Made by a program: the position numbers and the translations under genes. A DNA stretch of 64,000 bases from the NCBI RefSeq assembly GCF_900172375.1, contig NZ_FWFS01000001.1, positions 124,001 to 188,000 of the forward strand, written 5' to 3'. Positions 1 through 10,587 of the stretch are shown in pieces. The stretch's first letter is position 1, and each line of letters starts with the position of its first letter. This DNA comes from Aquimixticola soesokkakensis (GTDB lineage Bacteria > Pseudomonadota > Alphaproteobacteria > Rhodobacterales > Rhodobacteraceae). The notes beneath the pieces were generated by a model, which saw nothing but the letters and a program-made list of their open reading frames with translations, was not told the origin of the DNA and did no database searches.

Positions 1-253
1 CACCGTGGCGGTCGATCCCGCCTACACGCCGCTTGGCGCACCGGTCTGGATCGAAAAATCCGGTGGTTTGAACCGCCTGATGGTCGCCCAGGACAAAGGC
101 TCCGCGATCAAAGGCGCGCAACGCGCGGATATCTTTTTCGGCTCGGGGGATGCAGCGGGCGAGGCGGCGGGCACAATCAAGGATGGCGGGCGCATGGTTG
201 TGTTGTTGCCGATCCAGACGGCCTATGCGCTATGCGAGGATGTGTCAGGATGA
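1..253 (+). CDS. mltA: Membrane-bound lytic murein transglycosylase A, C-terminal fragment
   Basis: Only the last 80 or so codons are inside the window; the gene begins upstream. The visible part has the 3D-domain signature of MltA: AVDPAYTPLGAPVWIE, then KGSAIKGAQRADIFFGSG, the stretch that carries the catalytic aspartates in this family. The enzyme cleaves peptidoglycan to 1,6-anhydro-muropeptides in the periplasm. The stop codon overlaps the next gene's ATG (ATGA), so the two are translationally coupled. Confidence 0.85.
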   Translation, partial: TVAVDPAYTPLGAPVWIEKSGGLNRLMVAQDKGSAIKGAQRADIFFGSGDAAGEAAGTIKDGGRMVVLLPIQTAYALCEDVSG

Positions 254-837
254 CCCGACGGCGCAAACAACTGTCCGAGGAAGATAAGGAATTGTGGGAT
301 GCGGTGCGCCGCTCGACCAAGCCTTTGCATCCCGAACGCGCCGCCAGACCCGTGGTCGATCACACGGAATTCGACCCTAAACCGGCCAAAAACAACGTTT
401 CCTTGCCGCGGTTCACGTTGGGCGAAAAGGCGCAAACGCGGGTGCCCCCGCATGATTTCGCCCCCTCTATTTCTGATCATCTCAAATCAGCACCCGTTCA
501 GATGGACCGCAAAAAACACCAGCGGATGACCCGTGGAAAGCTGTCTCCCGAAGCGCGGATCGATTTGCACGGTATGACGATGGATGCCGCGCACCCTGCC
601 CTGACGCGTTTTATCCTGTCGGCCCATGCGGACGACAAACGTCTGGTTCTGGTGATCACCGGCAAGGGAAAGCACCGCGATGAACCGGGTCCTATTCCGG
701 TGCGGCGCGGCGTGTTGAAAAATCAGGTGCCGCACTGGCTGTCGCTTGCGCCGCTGCGGGCAGTGGTTTTGCAAGTCACCGAAGCTCACCTGAAACATGG
801 CGGCTCCGGTGCCTATTACGTCTATCTGCGGCGTTAG
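250..837 (+). CDS. Smr/MutS2 C-terminal domain protein
   Basis: This 195-residue protein has a charged, low-complexity N-terminal half and a C-terminal Smr domain. The Smr signature IDLHGM is at about residues 104-109 and the TGKG loop at 137-140. Smr domains in other proteins nick or cleave nucleic acid; here the substrate is unknown. I chose the ATG at 250 over an upstream in-frame start because it forms an ATGA overlap with mltA. Its 3' end faces hslU with a gap of only 9 bp. Confidence 0.85.
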   Translation: MTRRRKQLSEEDKELWDAVRRSTKPLHPERAARPVVDHTEFDPKPAKNNVSLPRFTLGEKAQTRVPPHDFAPSISDHLKSAPVQMDRKKHQRMTRGKLSPEARIDLHGMTMDAAHPALTRFILSAHADDKRLVLVITGKGKHRDEPGPIPVRRGVLKNQVPHWLSLAPLRAVVLQVTEAHLKHGGSGAYYVYLRR

Positions 838-846
838 ACACGCAAC

Positions 847-2151
847 CTACAGCATATAGCGGCTGACATCGGTGCTTTTGGCCATCTGCCCCAGGTTGGC
901 TTCAACGAAGGTCTGGTCAACGGTTATCGCCTCGCCGCCGCGATCGGGCGCGGTAAAGCTGAGTTCTTCGAACACCCGTTCGATCACCGTGTAAAGCCGC
1001 CGCGCGCCGATATTTTCGACGCTGGAATTGACCTCGGCGGCGATACGCGCAAGTGCGGCGATCCCATCCTCGGTGAAGGTGACGCTGACCTCCTCCGTTT
1101 GCATCAAGGCGCGGTATTGCAACGTCAGCGCATTGTCGGTTTCCGTCAAAATACGCACAAAATCACTTTCGCTCAGCGCATTTAGCTCCACGCGGATCGG
1201 CAGCCGCCCCTGCAATTCCGGCAACAGATCGGACGGTTTGGCGATGTGAAACGCTCCAGAGGCAATGAAAAGGATGTGGTCGGTTTTCACTGCACCATGT
1301 TTTGTCGATACCGTCGTGCCCTCGATCAGGGGCAACAGGTCGCGCTGCACGCCTTCGCGGCTGACATCGCCGCCACGCGCATCCTGACGGGCGCAAACTT
1401 TGTCGATCTCGTCGATGAACACGATGCCGTTCTGTTCAACCGCCTCGACGGCGGCACGGGTCAGGGTCTCGTCATCCAAAAGCTTGTCAGCTTCCTCCGA
1501 AATCAGCACCTCGTAGCTTTCGGCAACGCTGAGGCGTTTGCGCAGCTTGCGCCCGCCAAAGGCTTTGCCGAACAGGTCGCCAAGGTTCATCATGCCGCCC
1601 ATTTGTGGCTGTCCCGGTACCTCCATGCCGCCCAGGGGGTTGGAGGTATCCAAGACCTCCAATTCGATCATAGTAGAGTCTAATTCGCCGCTTTTAAGAT
1701 TTTTGCGGAACATTTCGCGGGTCTGTTCGCGCGCATCGGTGCCTGCCAGCGCTTCGATCACGCGGTCCTCTGCGGCCTGATGCGCGGCCGCCTTGACGTC
1801 TTCGCGCATGTAGTCGCGCGTGTCGGCAATGGCAGTATCGACAAGGTCACGGATGATCTGTTCGACATCGCGACCGACATAGCCGACTTCGGTAAATTTG
1901 GTGGCTTCGACCTTGATGAACGGCGCGCGCGCAAGTTTGGCAAGGCGGCGCGAAATTTCGGTTTTGCCGACGCCCGTCGGCCCGATCATCAGGATATTTT
2001 TCGGATATACCTCGTCGCGCAGATCATCATTCAGTTTTTTGCGCCGCCAGCGGTTGCGCAGCGCGACCGCAACGGCGCGTTTGGCGTCTTTCTGACCGAT
2101 GATGAAGCGGTCGAGTTCGGAGACGATTTCACGGGGCGTAAGGTCGGTCAT
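847..2151 (-). CDS. hslU: ATP-dependent protease ATPase subunit HslU
   Basis: HslU (ClpY) is the AAA+ unfoldase that feeds substrates into the HslV peptidase. The 434-residue product has Walker A GPTGVGKT at 57-64, Walker [10 protein letters not shown] near 250, an I-domain insertion between them, and the C-terminal tail SRYML that docks into HslV. The start [10 protein letters not shown] matches the family N-terminus. Its ATG overlaps the hslV stop (ATGA), so the two subunits are made from one coupled message. Confidence 0.97.
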   Translation of the reverse strand: MTDLTPREIVSELDRFIIGQKDAKRAVAVALRNRWRRKKLNDDLRDEVYPKNILMIGPTGVGKTEISRRLAKLARAPFIKVEATKFTEVGYVGRDVEQIIRDLVDTAIADTRDYMREDVKAAAHQAAEDRVIEALAGTDAREQTREMFRKNLKSGELDSTMIELEVLDTSNPLGGMEVPGQPQMGGMMNLGDLFGKAFGGRKLRKRLSVAESYEVLISEEADKLLDDETLTRAAVEAVEQNGIVFIDEIDKVCARQDARGGDVSREGVQRDLLPLIEGTTVSTKHGAVKTDHILFIASGAFHIAKPSDLLPELQGRLPIRVELNALSESDFVRILTETDNALTLQYRALMQTEEVSVTFTEDGIAALARIAAEVNSSVENIGARRLYTVIERVFEELSFTAPDRGGEAITVDQTFVEANLGQMAKSTDVSRYML

Positions 2152-2705
2152 TTGGAAATTTTCTCCACGGTAAGGTTGCCGTTTGTGTAGACGCAAATGT
2201 CAGAGGCAATCGCCATGGCTTTGCGGGCGATGGTTTCGGCGTCGAAATCGGTGTGCGAGAGGCCACGCGCGGCGGCGAGGGCAAAGTTCCCGCCCGATCC
2301 GATCGCCGCCACGTCATGTTCGGGTTCCAGAACATCGCCCGCGCCGGTGATCACCAAAAGGTCCGTGCCGTCAGTCACGATCAGCATCGCTTCCAGTTTT
2401 GACAGGTACTTGTCGGTGCGCCAGTCTTTGGCCAGTTCAACCGAGGCCCGCGCCAACTGACCGGGGGTTGCTTCCAATTTGGCTTCAAGGCGTTCAAGCA
2501 GCGTGAAGGCATCGGCGGTCGACCCTGCAAAGCCCGCGACAACCTCATGACCACCCGGGGACAGGCGCCGCACCTTGCGCGCTGTGCCTTTGATCACGGT
2601 CTGGCCTAGGCTAACTTGCCCGTCGCCCGCGATGACAACCTCATCGCCTTTGCGCACGCCAATAATGGTGGTGCCGTGCCAGCCTGGAAAATCGCTTTGG
2701 GACAT
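2148..2705 (-). CDS. hslV: ATP-dependent protease proteolytic subunit HslV
   Basis: This is the threonine peptidase of the HslVU complex, 185 residues. The catalytic Thr of the HGTTIIGV motif is residue 12, so an 11-residue propeptide ending in His-Gly must be removed to free it. That extended form is common in alphaproteobacteria, unlike the short MTT start of enteric HslV. It is the first gene of the hslVU pair. Confidence 0.97.
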   Translation of the reverse strand: MSQSDFPGWHGTTIIGVRKGDEVVIAGDGQVSLGQTVIKGTARKVRRLSPGGHEVVAGFAGSTADAFTLLERLEAKLEATPGQLARASVELAKDWRTDKYLSKLEAMLIVTDGTDLLVITGAGDVLEPEHDVAAIGSGGNFALAAARGLSHTDFDAETIARKAMAIASDICVYTNGNLTVEKISK

Positions 2706-2837
2706 GGGTCTCTCCTTGCTCGTGCCGTATCAGGGCCGCTCGGGGCCGTGTGTAGCTTTTGCCCTATATGGTCCTCACAAGCGGGTTCGACAACCATCGC
2801 GCTTGAGCAGCCTTTGAGCGCGCGGTAGCTTTTGCCC

Positions 2838-3770
2838 ATGTCAGAGCGATCTTCTCATTCTACGGCGCATATTTTCCTGTCCGGTCCGCAACATGCGCGC
2901 GCGGTGAAGGGCAACCACCGTTTTGTCGCGCAAATCCGCACCGCTTTGCACAGCGTTGGTTGGGATAGCCAGTTGCGCGTCTCGGCCCTGTCTGATGTGT
3001 TGCAGGCCGCCGATGACAACCTGCATTCGCTGCACTACCGCGAAGAACCGCATCATCCGCGCGGCCTCAGTTTCCGCACCGCCTATTTCACGCCGTTCTG
3101 GAATATCGAGCGCACGAACGAGCGGTGGAACTACGCGATTGCCCATGAAGATTTCGACCCGAATGGCGTTGATCGGGACGATGCACAGCGGTTTTTGCAG
3201 CGCTGGAAACGCGAGGCATTCGGCTCTTTGGCGCTTGGGCAGGGGCAGGGGCAGGGTGGTTTTGTCTACGTGCCGCTGCAAGGCGTCCTGTTGAACCATC
3301 GGAGTTTTCAAAGCACGAGCCCCATCGACATGCTGCGCGCAGTGTTGAAACACGAGAAAACCCGCAAGGTGATCGCTGCGTTTCATCCGCGGGAATTCTA
3401 CTCCGAGGAGGAACGGCGCGCCGTCGAGGCGCTGGCGCGCGCCGAGCCGCGTTTGGACCTGCGCGTGGGTCAGCGCGATGCGCTTTTGGCGGGCTGCGAC
3501 TATATCGTGACCGAAAATTCATCTGTGGGCTTTGCGGGGTTGTTTTTCCACAAGCCGGTGGTGCTTTTTGCGCAGATCGATTTTCACCACATTTGCCTCA
3601 ACGTGCGCGATCTTGGTGCCGAGGAAGCCATTCGCTTGGCTCCCGATCACGCGCCTGATTTTGCGGCCTATGTGACCTGGTTCTTGCGCCGACATGCGGT
3701 AAATGCCCGCCACCCAAGGGTCAGCGAATTGATTTTGAACCGTTTGCGGGCGGGAGGCTGGGCGCTGTAA
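2838..3770 (+). CDS. Capsular polysaccharide synthesis/export-like protein
   Basis: A soluble protein of about 310 residues. Its C-terminal half resembles capsule polysaccharide and glycosyltransferase-like folds: the stretch GCDYIVTENSSVGFAGLFF followed by KPVVLF is typical of the nucleotide-sugar-binding half of KpsC/KpsS-type proteins. The exact reaction cannot be read from sequence. I prefer the ATG at 2838 over a TTG two codons upstream; neither has a strong ribosome-binding site. It stands alone, divergent from hslV and convergent with trxA. Confidence 0.55.
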   Translation: MSERSSHSTAHIFLSGPQHARAVKGNHRFVAQIRTALHSVGWDSQLRVSALSDVLQAADDNLHSLHYREEPHHPRGLSFRTAYFTPFWNIERTNERWNYAIAHEDFDPNGVDRDDAQRFLQRWKREAFGSLALGQGQGQGGFVYVPLQGVLLNHRSFQSTSPIDMLRAVLKHEKTRKVIAAFHPREFYSEEERRAVEALARAEPRLDLRVGQRDALLAGCDYIVTENSSVGFAGLFFHKPVVLFAQIDFHHICLNVRDLGAEEAIRLAPDHAPDFAAYVTWFLRRHAVNARHPRVSELILNRLRAGGWAL

Positions 3771-3779
3771 GCGACCACG

Positions 3780-3810
3780 AAAAAGGGCGCCCCGCAGGAC
3801 GCCCGATTTT
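3780..3810. terminator. Bidirectional Rho-independent terminator
   Basis: A GC stem (GGGCG at 3785-3789 with CGCCC at 3800-3804, extended by inner pairs on the minus strand) is flanked by AAAAA on the left and TTTT on the right. It lies between convergent genes and can stop transcription from both sides. Confidence 0.8.
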
Positions 3811-3829
3811 CAGAACTTTGTACAAGAAA

Positions 3830-4150
3830 TCAGATGACTTCTTCGATCCAGCTTTGCAGAGCCGCTTTGGGCGCCGCGCCGACTTTGTTGGAGACGACTT
3901 CACCATCTTTGAACATGAAGAGCGCCGGAATGCCGCGCACACCCATTTGGGCGGGGGAGTTCGGGTTTTCATCGACGTTCACTTTGACGATCTTGATCTT
4001 GCCTTCATAGGTCGCGCTCAGTTCTTCGAGAGCGGGGCCGATTTGTTTACACGGGCCGCACCATTCGGCCCAGAAATCCACAACGACCGGAATATCGGAC
4101 TGGCGGACTTCGGTGTCGAAGGTGTCATCGGTGACGGGAACAGTTGCCAT
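3830..4150 (-). CDS. trxA: Thioredoxin
   Basis: A 106-residue thioredoxin with active site WCGPC, cysteines 31 and 34, in a canonical single-domain fold. It reduces protein disulfides in the cytoplasm. It lies 57 bp downstream of addA on the same strand, with its own AAGGAG-type ribosome-binding site. Confidence 0.96.
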   Translation of the reverse strand: MATVPVTDDTFDTEVRQSDIPVVVDFWAEWCGPCKQIGPALEELSATYEGKIKIVKVNVDENPNSPAQMGVRGIPALFMFKDGEVVSNKVGAAPKAALQSWIEEVI

Positions 4151-4207
4151 GATGGAACTCCTTGCTTGCTTGCGTTGACGGGAACGTATGTGCGCCTAGG
4201 GGCAGGG

Positions 4208-7200
4208 TCAATATGTGGCGGTGGAATGCAGGGCCTGCATCACCATGTCGTGGGGCAGCGACATCAACTTTCCTGTGCGAGTCCAAAGGATTGCCAGTTC
4301 GATATTTTTTGTCGGGTAAAGAGCGCCTAAGGCTTCGGCATATGCCCCCATTTGTCGCAACAGCCCGACGGGAGTCTGCGCCGCCAGATCGGGGACCACG
4401 GCGTTGGACTTGAAATCAACGACAAGCACCCGATCCGCTTCGACCAGAAGGCAGTCGACTTTCCCAAGCATTTGCCGCCCTTGCAGACTGGGCAGCGGGG
4501 CTGTGATCTCGGCTTCTGACAGGGCATTCTCGCCAAACAGAAAGGCCAGATCGGGGTTTTCCAGCACCGCGCTTGCCTCATCGAGCAATTCGATGACAGT
4601 TGCGTCCTCGGCCGTATCCGTGTCGCTCGACAGCAGGCTTTGAGCGATCTCGGGCCAGTCCTCGATCGGGTAGAGCGGCAGATGTTCGAGCAGCAGGTGC
4701 AGTTGCGACCCGCGCGCCATGGCGTCCTCGTCGTCAAGCGCGCCCGCACCGCCCAGGGCCTTGGCCCCGCCAAGTTTCGAGGGTGACACAAGCGGCGCGC
4801 CGGGTTGCGGCGAGGCGGCGGGCCGACGTAGCCAATCGGGGAGGGCAGCGGCCTGATGCGCGGGCGCGGGGGCATCGGCTGCGCCCGCCGCGCTTGCGGG
4901 CAGGGGCCATGTCCCGTGCTCAAAGCGGTGCAGCGTGCCAACGGGCGTGTTGATCGCCCTGGCCCCCGACGCCACCATCGCGCTGCGCAAAATATTGTAC
5001 CAACTCGAGGTGTCATCCCCGCCCAGATCCCCCGCGCCCGCCACGATCAGCCATTTCTCGGCGCGCGAGGCGGCCACATAGAGCAGGCGGCGGCGTTCAT
5101 CGTCCAGCTGCTGTTTCGCGGCGGCCAGACTTTCGACGGTTTGATCGGGTTGGTCTTCGCTGCGCGGCGTCCAGATTGCCTGACCTGCCCCGAGTTCGCT
5201 GACTTTGCCCAGCGTCAGCGCGCGCGGTTTATGCGTGTCGGGCATGAAAACAATCGGCGCTTCCAAACCTTTGGACCCGTGCACGGTCATCACCCGCACC
5301 TGATCGGAGGCGGTGTCCGGCTGGCGCTTGATTTTCACCTCTTCGGAGGCGAGCCAGCCCAGAAACCCGGCCAGACTTGGCACTTCGCCCATTTCGTAGG
5401 TCAGCGCCTGATCCAGCAAAGCATCAATCCCGTCCTCTGCCTCGATGCCGAGGCGGGCGATCAATTTGCGCCGCCCGTCAAAGCGCGTGAGGATCATTTC
5501 GATCAACTCGAACGGACGCAGGTAGTCGGCGTTGTCACGCAGGGTATTCAGCACCTCAAAGGTTTCGGGAAATTCGGCGCGGCGTTCGTAAAGTTCGCGC
5601 CACAACTGGCTGCGCCCGCGTTCGTGCGCCAGATCGTAGAGCTGTGCTTCGGACCAGCCAAACAGCGGCGACCGCAGCGCGCTGGCCAGCGACAGATCGT
5701 CGTCCGAGGTGTTGAGAAAGGCCAGAACGGCGAGAATGTCACGCACGCCCAGCTCGTCATTCATCACCAGAACGTCCGCACCGGCGATCTCGACCCCCTC
5801 TTGTTTGCAGGCGCGGATCAGATGTTTGAAAATGCCCTGCCGTCCGCGCACGAGGATCAAAATGTCGCCAAAGCGCACCGGACGCGCGGCCGCGTTGGAC
5901 CCGATCCATTCCTCCTTCGTCATCCGCTTGATTTCGCGGGCAATGTCACGGGCAAGGCGGGGAAAATGGTGGTTTGCGGCGGGCGCGTCGACGGGATCGC
6001 TCCAGTCCTTGGGGTCTTCGCTTTCTTCCTTTTCCACGGGGGACCACAGGTCGACACGTCCGGGCATCGCATCGTGAAAGGCGAGGTGTTTGGTCGGGCC
6101 GCCGACACCGCCGCCTTTGGTTACGTCAAAGACCTGATCGATGAAGCGCAAAATGGCGGGGGAGGAGCGGAAGGAAAAGTCGAGCGACAGTTCCTGAAAC
6201 GTCTTGCCGATGGCCTCAAGCCGCTCTTTGAACAGAGCGCTCATATCGGTAAAGCCCGATGGATCGGCCCCCTGAAAGGAATAGATCGATTGTTTGACAT
6301 CCCCGACGACAAAAATCGTGCGATCGACTTCGCGCGCGCCTTCGCCAGAGGTAAATTCCTGCGCCAAAAGCTGGATCACGCGCCACTGGTCTGGGCTGGT
6401 GTCCTGCGCCTCGTCGAGCAGGATGTGGTCGATGCCGCCATCCAGCCGGTACAGGACCCATTGCGCCACGTTAGGGTCTGTTAGCAACAAGCGTGCGCGG
6501 TGGATAAGGTCGTCAAAATCAAGCACGCCAAGCAGTTGTTTGCGGGCCTCGAATGCAGGGATAAACGCGCGGGCGAAATGGTGCAGCGCTTGGGTGCGAC
6601 GCGCCAATGTCAGCCCGTTGCGCAGATTGCGCGCGGCTTCGACGCGCTGCATCAGGCTTTCGAGGCGTCGCAGCGCATCACCCTGTTGCGTCACCAGTTT
6701 TTTGGTCGGCAAGCCACTATGGGTTGCACCGAATTTGCTCGAAAAGGGGGACTTGGACCCTGATCCGCTTAACAGCGTGCTGCACATGCTTTCCAAAAGC
6801 GCCGAGTTGCGCGGCGCACCGATCCACTGATGCAGCACATCGGCAGCTTTGACATCGGTTTTATTATCGGAACCGGCCATCAGCGTGACGGCTTCGCTCA
6901 AAGCTGCATCCTCGTCGCCCAGAAAGACGCTATCCATCAACGCCTGTTCGTCGAACCCTTCGCCAAGCTCGAACCAGCTCCAGATGTCGCCTTGCGTGGG
7001 CATCGCCATGAAGGCATCGCGGTATTTCAGGATGTTTGCGATCAGCCCGACCAGATCCTCTTCGGTGTAATATTTCACCAATCCGTCAAAAGCATCGCGA
7101 TCCGGCCCCTGCGCGATCAGCTCCAGCACGTCGCGGATCAACAGGTTGCTCGCGCGTTCATCCAGCTCGCGAAACTGCGGCGAAACACCGGCCTCAAGCG

Positions 7201-7609
7201 GAAAACGCCGCAATAGAGACGCACAAAACGAGTGAATGGTCTGAATTTTCAAACCGCCGGGGGTCTCGATGGCGCGGGCGAACAGGGTGCGGGCATTGGC
7301 GAGGTCGTCATCGCTTAGGGCATGACCCGCGCCCAGATCGTCCAGTTCGGCGCGCAGGGCATCGTTGGACTTCATCGCCCAAGACCCGAGCCGTTTGAAC
7401 AGGCGGTTCTGCATCTCGCTTGCGGCGGCCTTGGTGTAGGTCAGGCACAGGATGCGTTGGGGCATGACCCGATCCAGCAGCAACCGCGCGACGCGATCGG
7501 TGAGCACGCGGGTCTTGCCCGATCCGGCATTGGCCGAGAGCCAGGTCGAGGCCTGGGGATTGGCCGCCTCGATCTGGCGGCGCGTGGCGTCATTCACGGG
7601 GCTGGTCAT
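4208..7609 (-). CDS. addA: Double-strand break repair helicase-nuclease AddA
   Basis: AddA is the UvrD-like helicase-nuclease subunit of AddAB, which resects DNA double-strand breaks for RecA. The 1133-residue protein has Walker A ANAGSGKT at 26-33, helicase motif LLDEAQDTSP in the first third, the VMTVHGSKGLEAPIVF motif past the middle, and a C-terminal PD-(D/E)XK nuclease with VLVVDFKSNAVV. Its start overlaps the addB stop by 4 nt. Confidence 0.95.
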   Translation of the reverse strand: MTSPVNDATRRQIEAANPQASTWLSANAGSGKTRVLTDRVARLLLDRVMPQRILCLTYTKAAASEMQNRLFKRLGSWAMKSNDALRAELDDLGAGHALSDDDLANARTLFARAIETPGGLKIQTIHSFCASLLRRFPLEAGVSPQFRELDERASNLLIRDVLELIAQGPDRDAFDGLVKYYTEEDLVGLIANILKYRDAFMAMPTQGDIWSWFELGEGFDEQALMDSVFLGDEDAALSEAVTLMAGSDNKTDVKAADVLHQWIGAPRNSALLESMCSTLLSGSGSKSPFSSKFGATHSGLPTKKLVTQQGDALRRLESLMQRVEAARNLRNGLTLARRTQALHHFARAFIPAFEARKQLLGVLDFDDLIHRARLLLTDPNVAQWVLYRLDGGIDHILLDEAQDTSPDQWRVIQLLAQEFTSGEGAREVDRTIFVVGDVKQSIYSFQGADPSGFTDMSALFKERLEAIGKTFQELSLDFSFRSSPAILRFIDQVFDVTKGGGVGGPTKHLAFHDAMPGRVDLWSPVEKEESEDPKDWSDPVDAPAANHHFPRLARDIAREIKRMTKEEWIGSNAAARPVRFGDILILVRGRQGIFKHLIRACKQEGVEIAGADVLVMNDELGVRDILAVLAFLNTSDDDLSLASALRSPLFGWSEAQLYDLAHERGRSQLWRELYERRAEFPETFEVLNTLRDNADYLRPFELIEMILTRFDGRRKLIARLGIEAEDGIDALLDQALTYEMGEVPSLAGFLGWLASEEVKIKRQPDTASDQVRVMTVHGSKGLEAPIVFMPDTHKPRALTLGKVSELGAGQAIWTPRSEDQPDQTVESLAAAKQQLDDERRRLLYVAASRAEKWLIVAGAGDLGGDDTSSWYNILRSAMVASGARAINTPVGTLHRFEHGTWPLPASAAGAADAPAPAHQAAALPDWLRRPAASPQPGAPLVSPSKLGGAKALGGAGALDDEDAMARGSQLHLLLEHLPLYPIEDWPEIAQSLLSSDTDTAEDATVIELLDEASAVLENPDLAFLFGENALSEAEITAPLPSLQGRQMLGKVDCLLVEADRVLVVDFKSNAVVPDLAAQTPVGLLRQMGAYAEALGALYPTKNIELAILWTRTGKLMSLPHDMVMQALHSTATY

Positions 7610-10587
7610 GGGAGATCCTCCGGCACGGCGTCATCGCTGTCTTCCCATTCCCCGAACCGCGCAAGATGATCATAGCCGAAATCATACCCCATCTGCTCCA
7701 TCGCACGTCGGGCGGTATAGCCTTTGTCGAGCGCGTCATAAGCAGAGATCAGTGCGATGAGTTCGTGTCGGGTTGTGTGGACATGATCACGGTCAAACAC
7801 GATTTCTGTTGTCTTTGGAATTGACCCTAACCCAAGGTATTGGGCGTGGGTGACACGTCCTGCGGGCAGCTTTTCAAAATGACCGTCCTCGACCATCATC
7901 GCTTCAAGATGCAGCTGCACATTGAATTTTTTTAACTGGCTTTTGCTGGGCGGTGATGAGGCCTTGTAGTCGTAGATCAGGTAACTGCCATCCTCGGCGC
8001 GATCAATCCGGTCGGCTTTTCCGCGCAGCGAAAAGTCGATTTCTGGCAGATGCATCTCGCCTTTGTCCTCGATGGCAACCGGCGTGCCCCGCGCGCGGCG
8101 CGCATTTTCCGTTGCGATGAAATAGTCGGCGATGCGCGCGATCCGCGCAAGCCAGATGCGTTGCGCGCTGGGCCATGGTACATCTTCTTCCAGCACTTTC
8201 TGGGCGATGCCAAGCAGGCGCGCGCGGGCTTGCGCCAAGGGTTCATCGCGGTGAACCTCGACATATTCTTCGACAATGCGGTGGATCACGATGCCCCGCA
8301 GGCGGGGATCGGGATCTTTGGCCAGCGCGTTGAGCGGCTCGAGTTTCAGCACACGTTCGGCGTAAATCGCATAAGGGTCGCGGATCAGGCGCTCGACCTT
8401 GGTCACCGACAGTTGGCGCGGGCGCGCCGCCAGTGGCGGGCGCGGGGAGGGGCGTGTTGCACGTGGAACACTTGCATCCGGCTTTTCCAACCGTTCGGCC
8501 ATTTCGACCCAAACGCGGCCCTTTTCCTCGATCTCGACCAGCGTCTCGCGCCCTGCCTGCGACATGCCTTCCATCAGGTTGGTGAGCCGGTTCACCCAGC
8601 GCGATGCCACGGTTTCGGCCTCGGCATTGCGGATGGCGCGGCTCAGGACCACTTCGTTGCTGCCCATGGCTTGCTGGAAATCATGCGCGGCAAGACCCAC
8701 GCGCTGCTCGGGCGAAACAAGGCCGCAAGCTGTGCGCATCTGTCGGCTCAACCAGGGATCGGGGGGCGGCAGAGAGGGCCAGGTGCCGTCGTTCAACCCG
8801 CCAAGCACCACAAGGTCGCACCCGCCAACCCGCGCTTCCAGGGTTCCCAGAATGCGGACTTTGGGGTGGGGTTCGTTGGGATCACGCGCCTCGGCGCGCG
8901 CCAAAAGAGCGCGGATCATCGCGCTGAAATCTGACGGGGACAAGGTGCCGCCATAAGGCGCTTCACGGGTCAGCTCGGTGATGACTTTCCGGGCTTCGTG
9001 ACCGGCCTTTTTCGACCAGAGTTCACGGTCATCATGGCCATCGGCCCCCCCCACGAGGCTGCGGGATGCGGCAAGAAGGTGATCAAGATGGGCACTGAGG
9101 CTGCGATCTGTGACGGGTTCGAACCCCTCGATCACATCGCTGATCCACCGGACCCACGCCATGCGCCCGTCATCGACCTCGCGCTGTGCGGCCCAATGCA
9201 CCAGCGCCGTGCGGTCGGGAAACGCGGGGCCGTTGCGCCGCAACGCCCCTTCAAGCTGGCGCACCCACAGCATGTGATAGCCGCGGCCCTCCTGCTTGGG
9301 CCCTTGAAGTTCGGCTTCGCGTTCGGCCGCGCGTGTCACCCCGGCGACCAGCGGGTGTTTCAACAGGGACAAAAGGTCTTCAGCGGTCAATTTTCGCCCG
9401 AATAGGGTCGAAATCTGACGAAACAACCGACCCGGCGCGGTCTGACCCAAGGGGACACCGCCACTGTCATCCGGTTCGATATTCCAGCGGTGCAGCGCGG
9501 CTGTGACACGCCGCGCGAGCGTGCGATCGGGGGTGATCAGGGCAGAGGTTTTTCCGCGTTCCAGCGCATCGCGCAAAACGCAGGCAATCGAGAGGGCTTC
9601 GATCCTCGGGGAAGGCGCTTTAAGCAGCGTTAGACCCTGTGTCGCGGCATCAAGACCTGAAAATTTCGGCCCTTCAATCATCCATTGATCCGTGACGGGC
9701 GCGGGCCGTAGCGCAAGCGAAACAAGGGCGTTTCGTGCCGGTTGTGTTTCACTGTCCTGCCACAGCGCAATTTGTGTCGGCGCGATAGTCAGGGCGCGGC
9801 AGAGTGTGACGAAGCGGTATTGCGGATGGTCGTGAGTCTCATCCGCCGCCATCCGGTCCCACACCGCGCGCGGCAGATGGGGATCAAAGCCGGGTAAAAC
9901 CACCGCGCCCTGAGGCAAGCGCGCGACCGCCTGCATCAACAGGGCGGTGGCACCGCGCGAGCCCGTGGAGCCCGCGATGATAATCGGGTGTTGGGGCGGG
10001 GTGCTCTGCCATAGCTCGACAAGGGTTTCGACAACGCGGCGAAAGCGCGCTTCGGCCATGGGGGGCTGGGCGCTGTCATCTCCGAAAAACTGTTCGACGA
10101 TTTGCAAAAACTTGCGCGCGCGATCCCAATGGCCTGATTGATCCGGCACGTCGAGCGTTTGCAGGACCGAGGGGGCGATCCCTTCGTCGTGCATTTCCGC
10201 GAGTAAACCGGCAAGGCTGTTGGCAAGGTCGAAAATCGACGCCCGCGCCGCCAGATCCGGTTCGCGGTCCAGCAGCGCGGTGACCAGTTGCGAAAGTTCC
10301 AAGCGGCGACGCAGGCTGGAGACCGCCGGTTCGATATGGCGAAACGGCAAATCGCGCGCGAGTTGGGTCACAAGGCGGATGCGCGGCAACAGGCGCGCGC
10401 CGTTTTGGGAAAAACACTCTTTGAGGCGCCGCTCCATCCGTGTGGTGTTCACGTAAATTTCGACCCGCGCGAGGGCCTCGGGCGCCAGATCCGCCGTGCG
10501 CGCCAGCACGCCTTGGGCAAGCTGCGACGGGAAATCGGCACCCGCGGTCAGACCAAAGACCCGTGGCGTGTCGCTGGCGCTAAACAT
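7606..10587 (-). CDS. addB: Double-strand break repair nuclease AddB
   Basis: AddB is the partner of AddA, 993 residues from MFSASDTPRVFGL. The C-terminal nuclease domain carries LIYDYKASSPP, the Asp-x-Lys catalytic step of the RecB-like family. A helicase Walker A is not obvious, as usual for the alphaproteobacterial form. I chose this start because an upstream extension would lie wholly inside the preceding gene; as placed it overlaps that gene by 8 bp. Confidence 0.92.
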   Translation of the reverse strand: MFSASDTPRVFGLTAGADFPSQLAQGVLARTADLAPEALARVEIYVNTTRMERRLKECFSQNGARLLPRIRLVTQLARDLPFRHIEPAVSSLRRRLELSQLVTALLDREPDLAARASIFDLANSLAGLLAEMHDEGIAPSVLQTLDVPDQSGHWDRARKFLQIVEQFFGDDSAQPPMAEARFRRVVETLVELWQSTPPQHPIIIAGSTGSRGATALLMQAVARLPQGAVVLPGFDPHLPRAVWDRMAADETHDHPQYRFVTLCRALTIAPTQIALWQDSETQPARNALVSLALRPAPVTDQWMIEGPKFSGLDAATQGLTLLKAPSPRIEALSIACVLRDALERGKTSALITPDRTLARRVTAALHRWNIEPDDSGGVPLGQTAPGRLFRQISTLFGRKLTAEDLLSLLKHPLVAGVTRAAEREAELQGPKQEGRGYHMLWVRQLEGALRRNGPAFPDRTALVHWAAQREVDDGRMAWVRWISDVIEGFEPVTDRSLSAHLDHLLAASRSLVGGADGHDDRELWSKKAGHEARKVITELTREAPYGGTLSPSDFSAMIRALLARAEARDPNEPHPKVRILGTLEARVGGCDLVVLGGLNDGTWPSLPPPDPWLSRQMRTACGLVSPEQRVGLAAHDFQQAMGSNEVVLSRAIRNAEAETVASRWVNRLTNLMEGMSQAGRETLVEIEEKGRVWVEMAERLEKPDASVPRATRPSPRPPLAARPRQLSVTKVERLIRDPYAIYAERVLKLEPLNALAKDPDPRLRGIVIHRIVEEYVEVHRDEPLAQARARLLGIAQKVLEEDVPWPSAQRIWLARIARIADYFIATENARRARGTPVAIEDKGEMHLPEIDFSLRGKADRIDRAEDGSYLIYDYKASSPPSKSQLKKFNVQLHLEAMMVEDGHFEKLPAGRVTHAQYLGLGSIPKTTEIVFDRDHVHTTRHELIALISAYDALDKGYTARRAMEQMGYDFGYDHLARFGEWEDSDDAVPEDLP

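Noticed and set aside
4856-6484. 542-codon open frame antisense to addA
   Set aside because: It is a GC-driven shadow frame; the composition is unlike a folded protein and addA is certain on the other strand.
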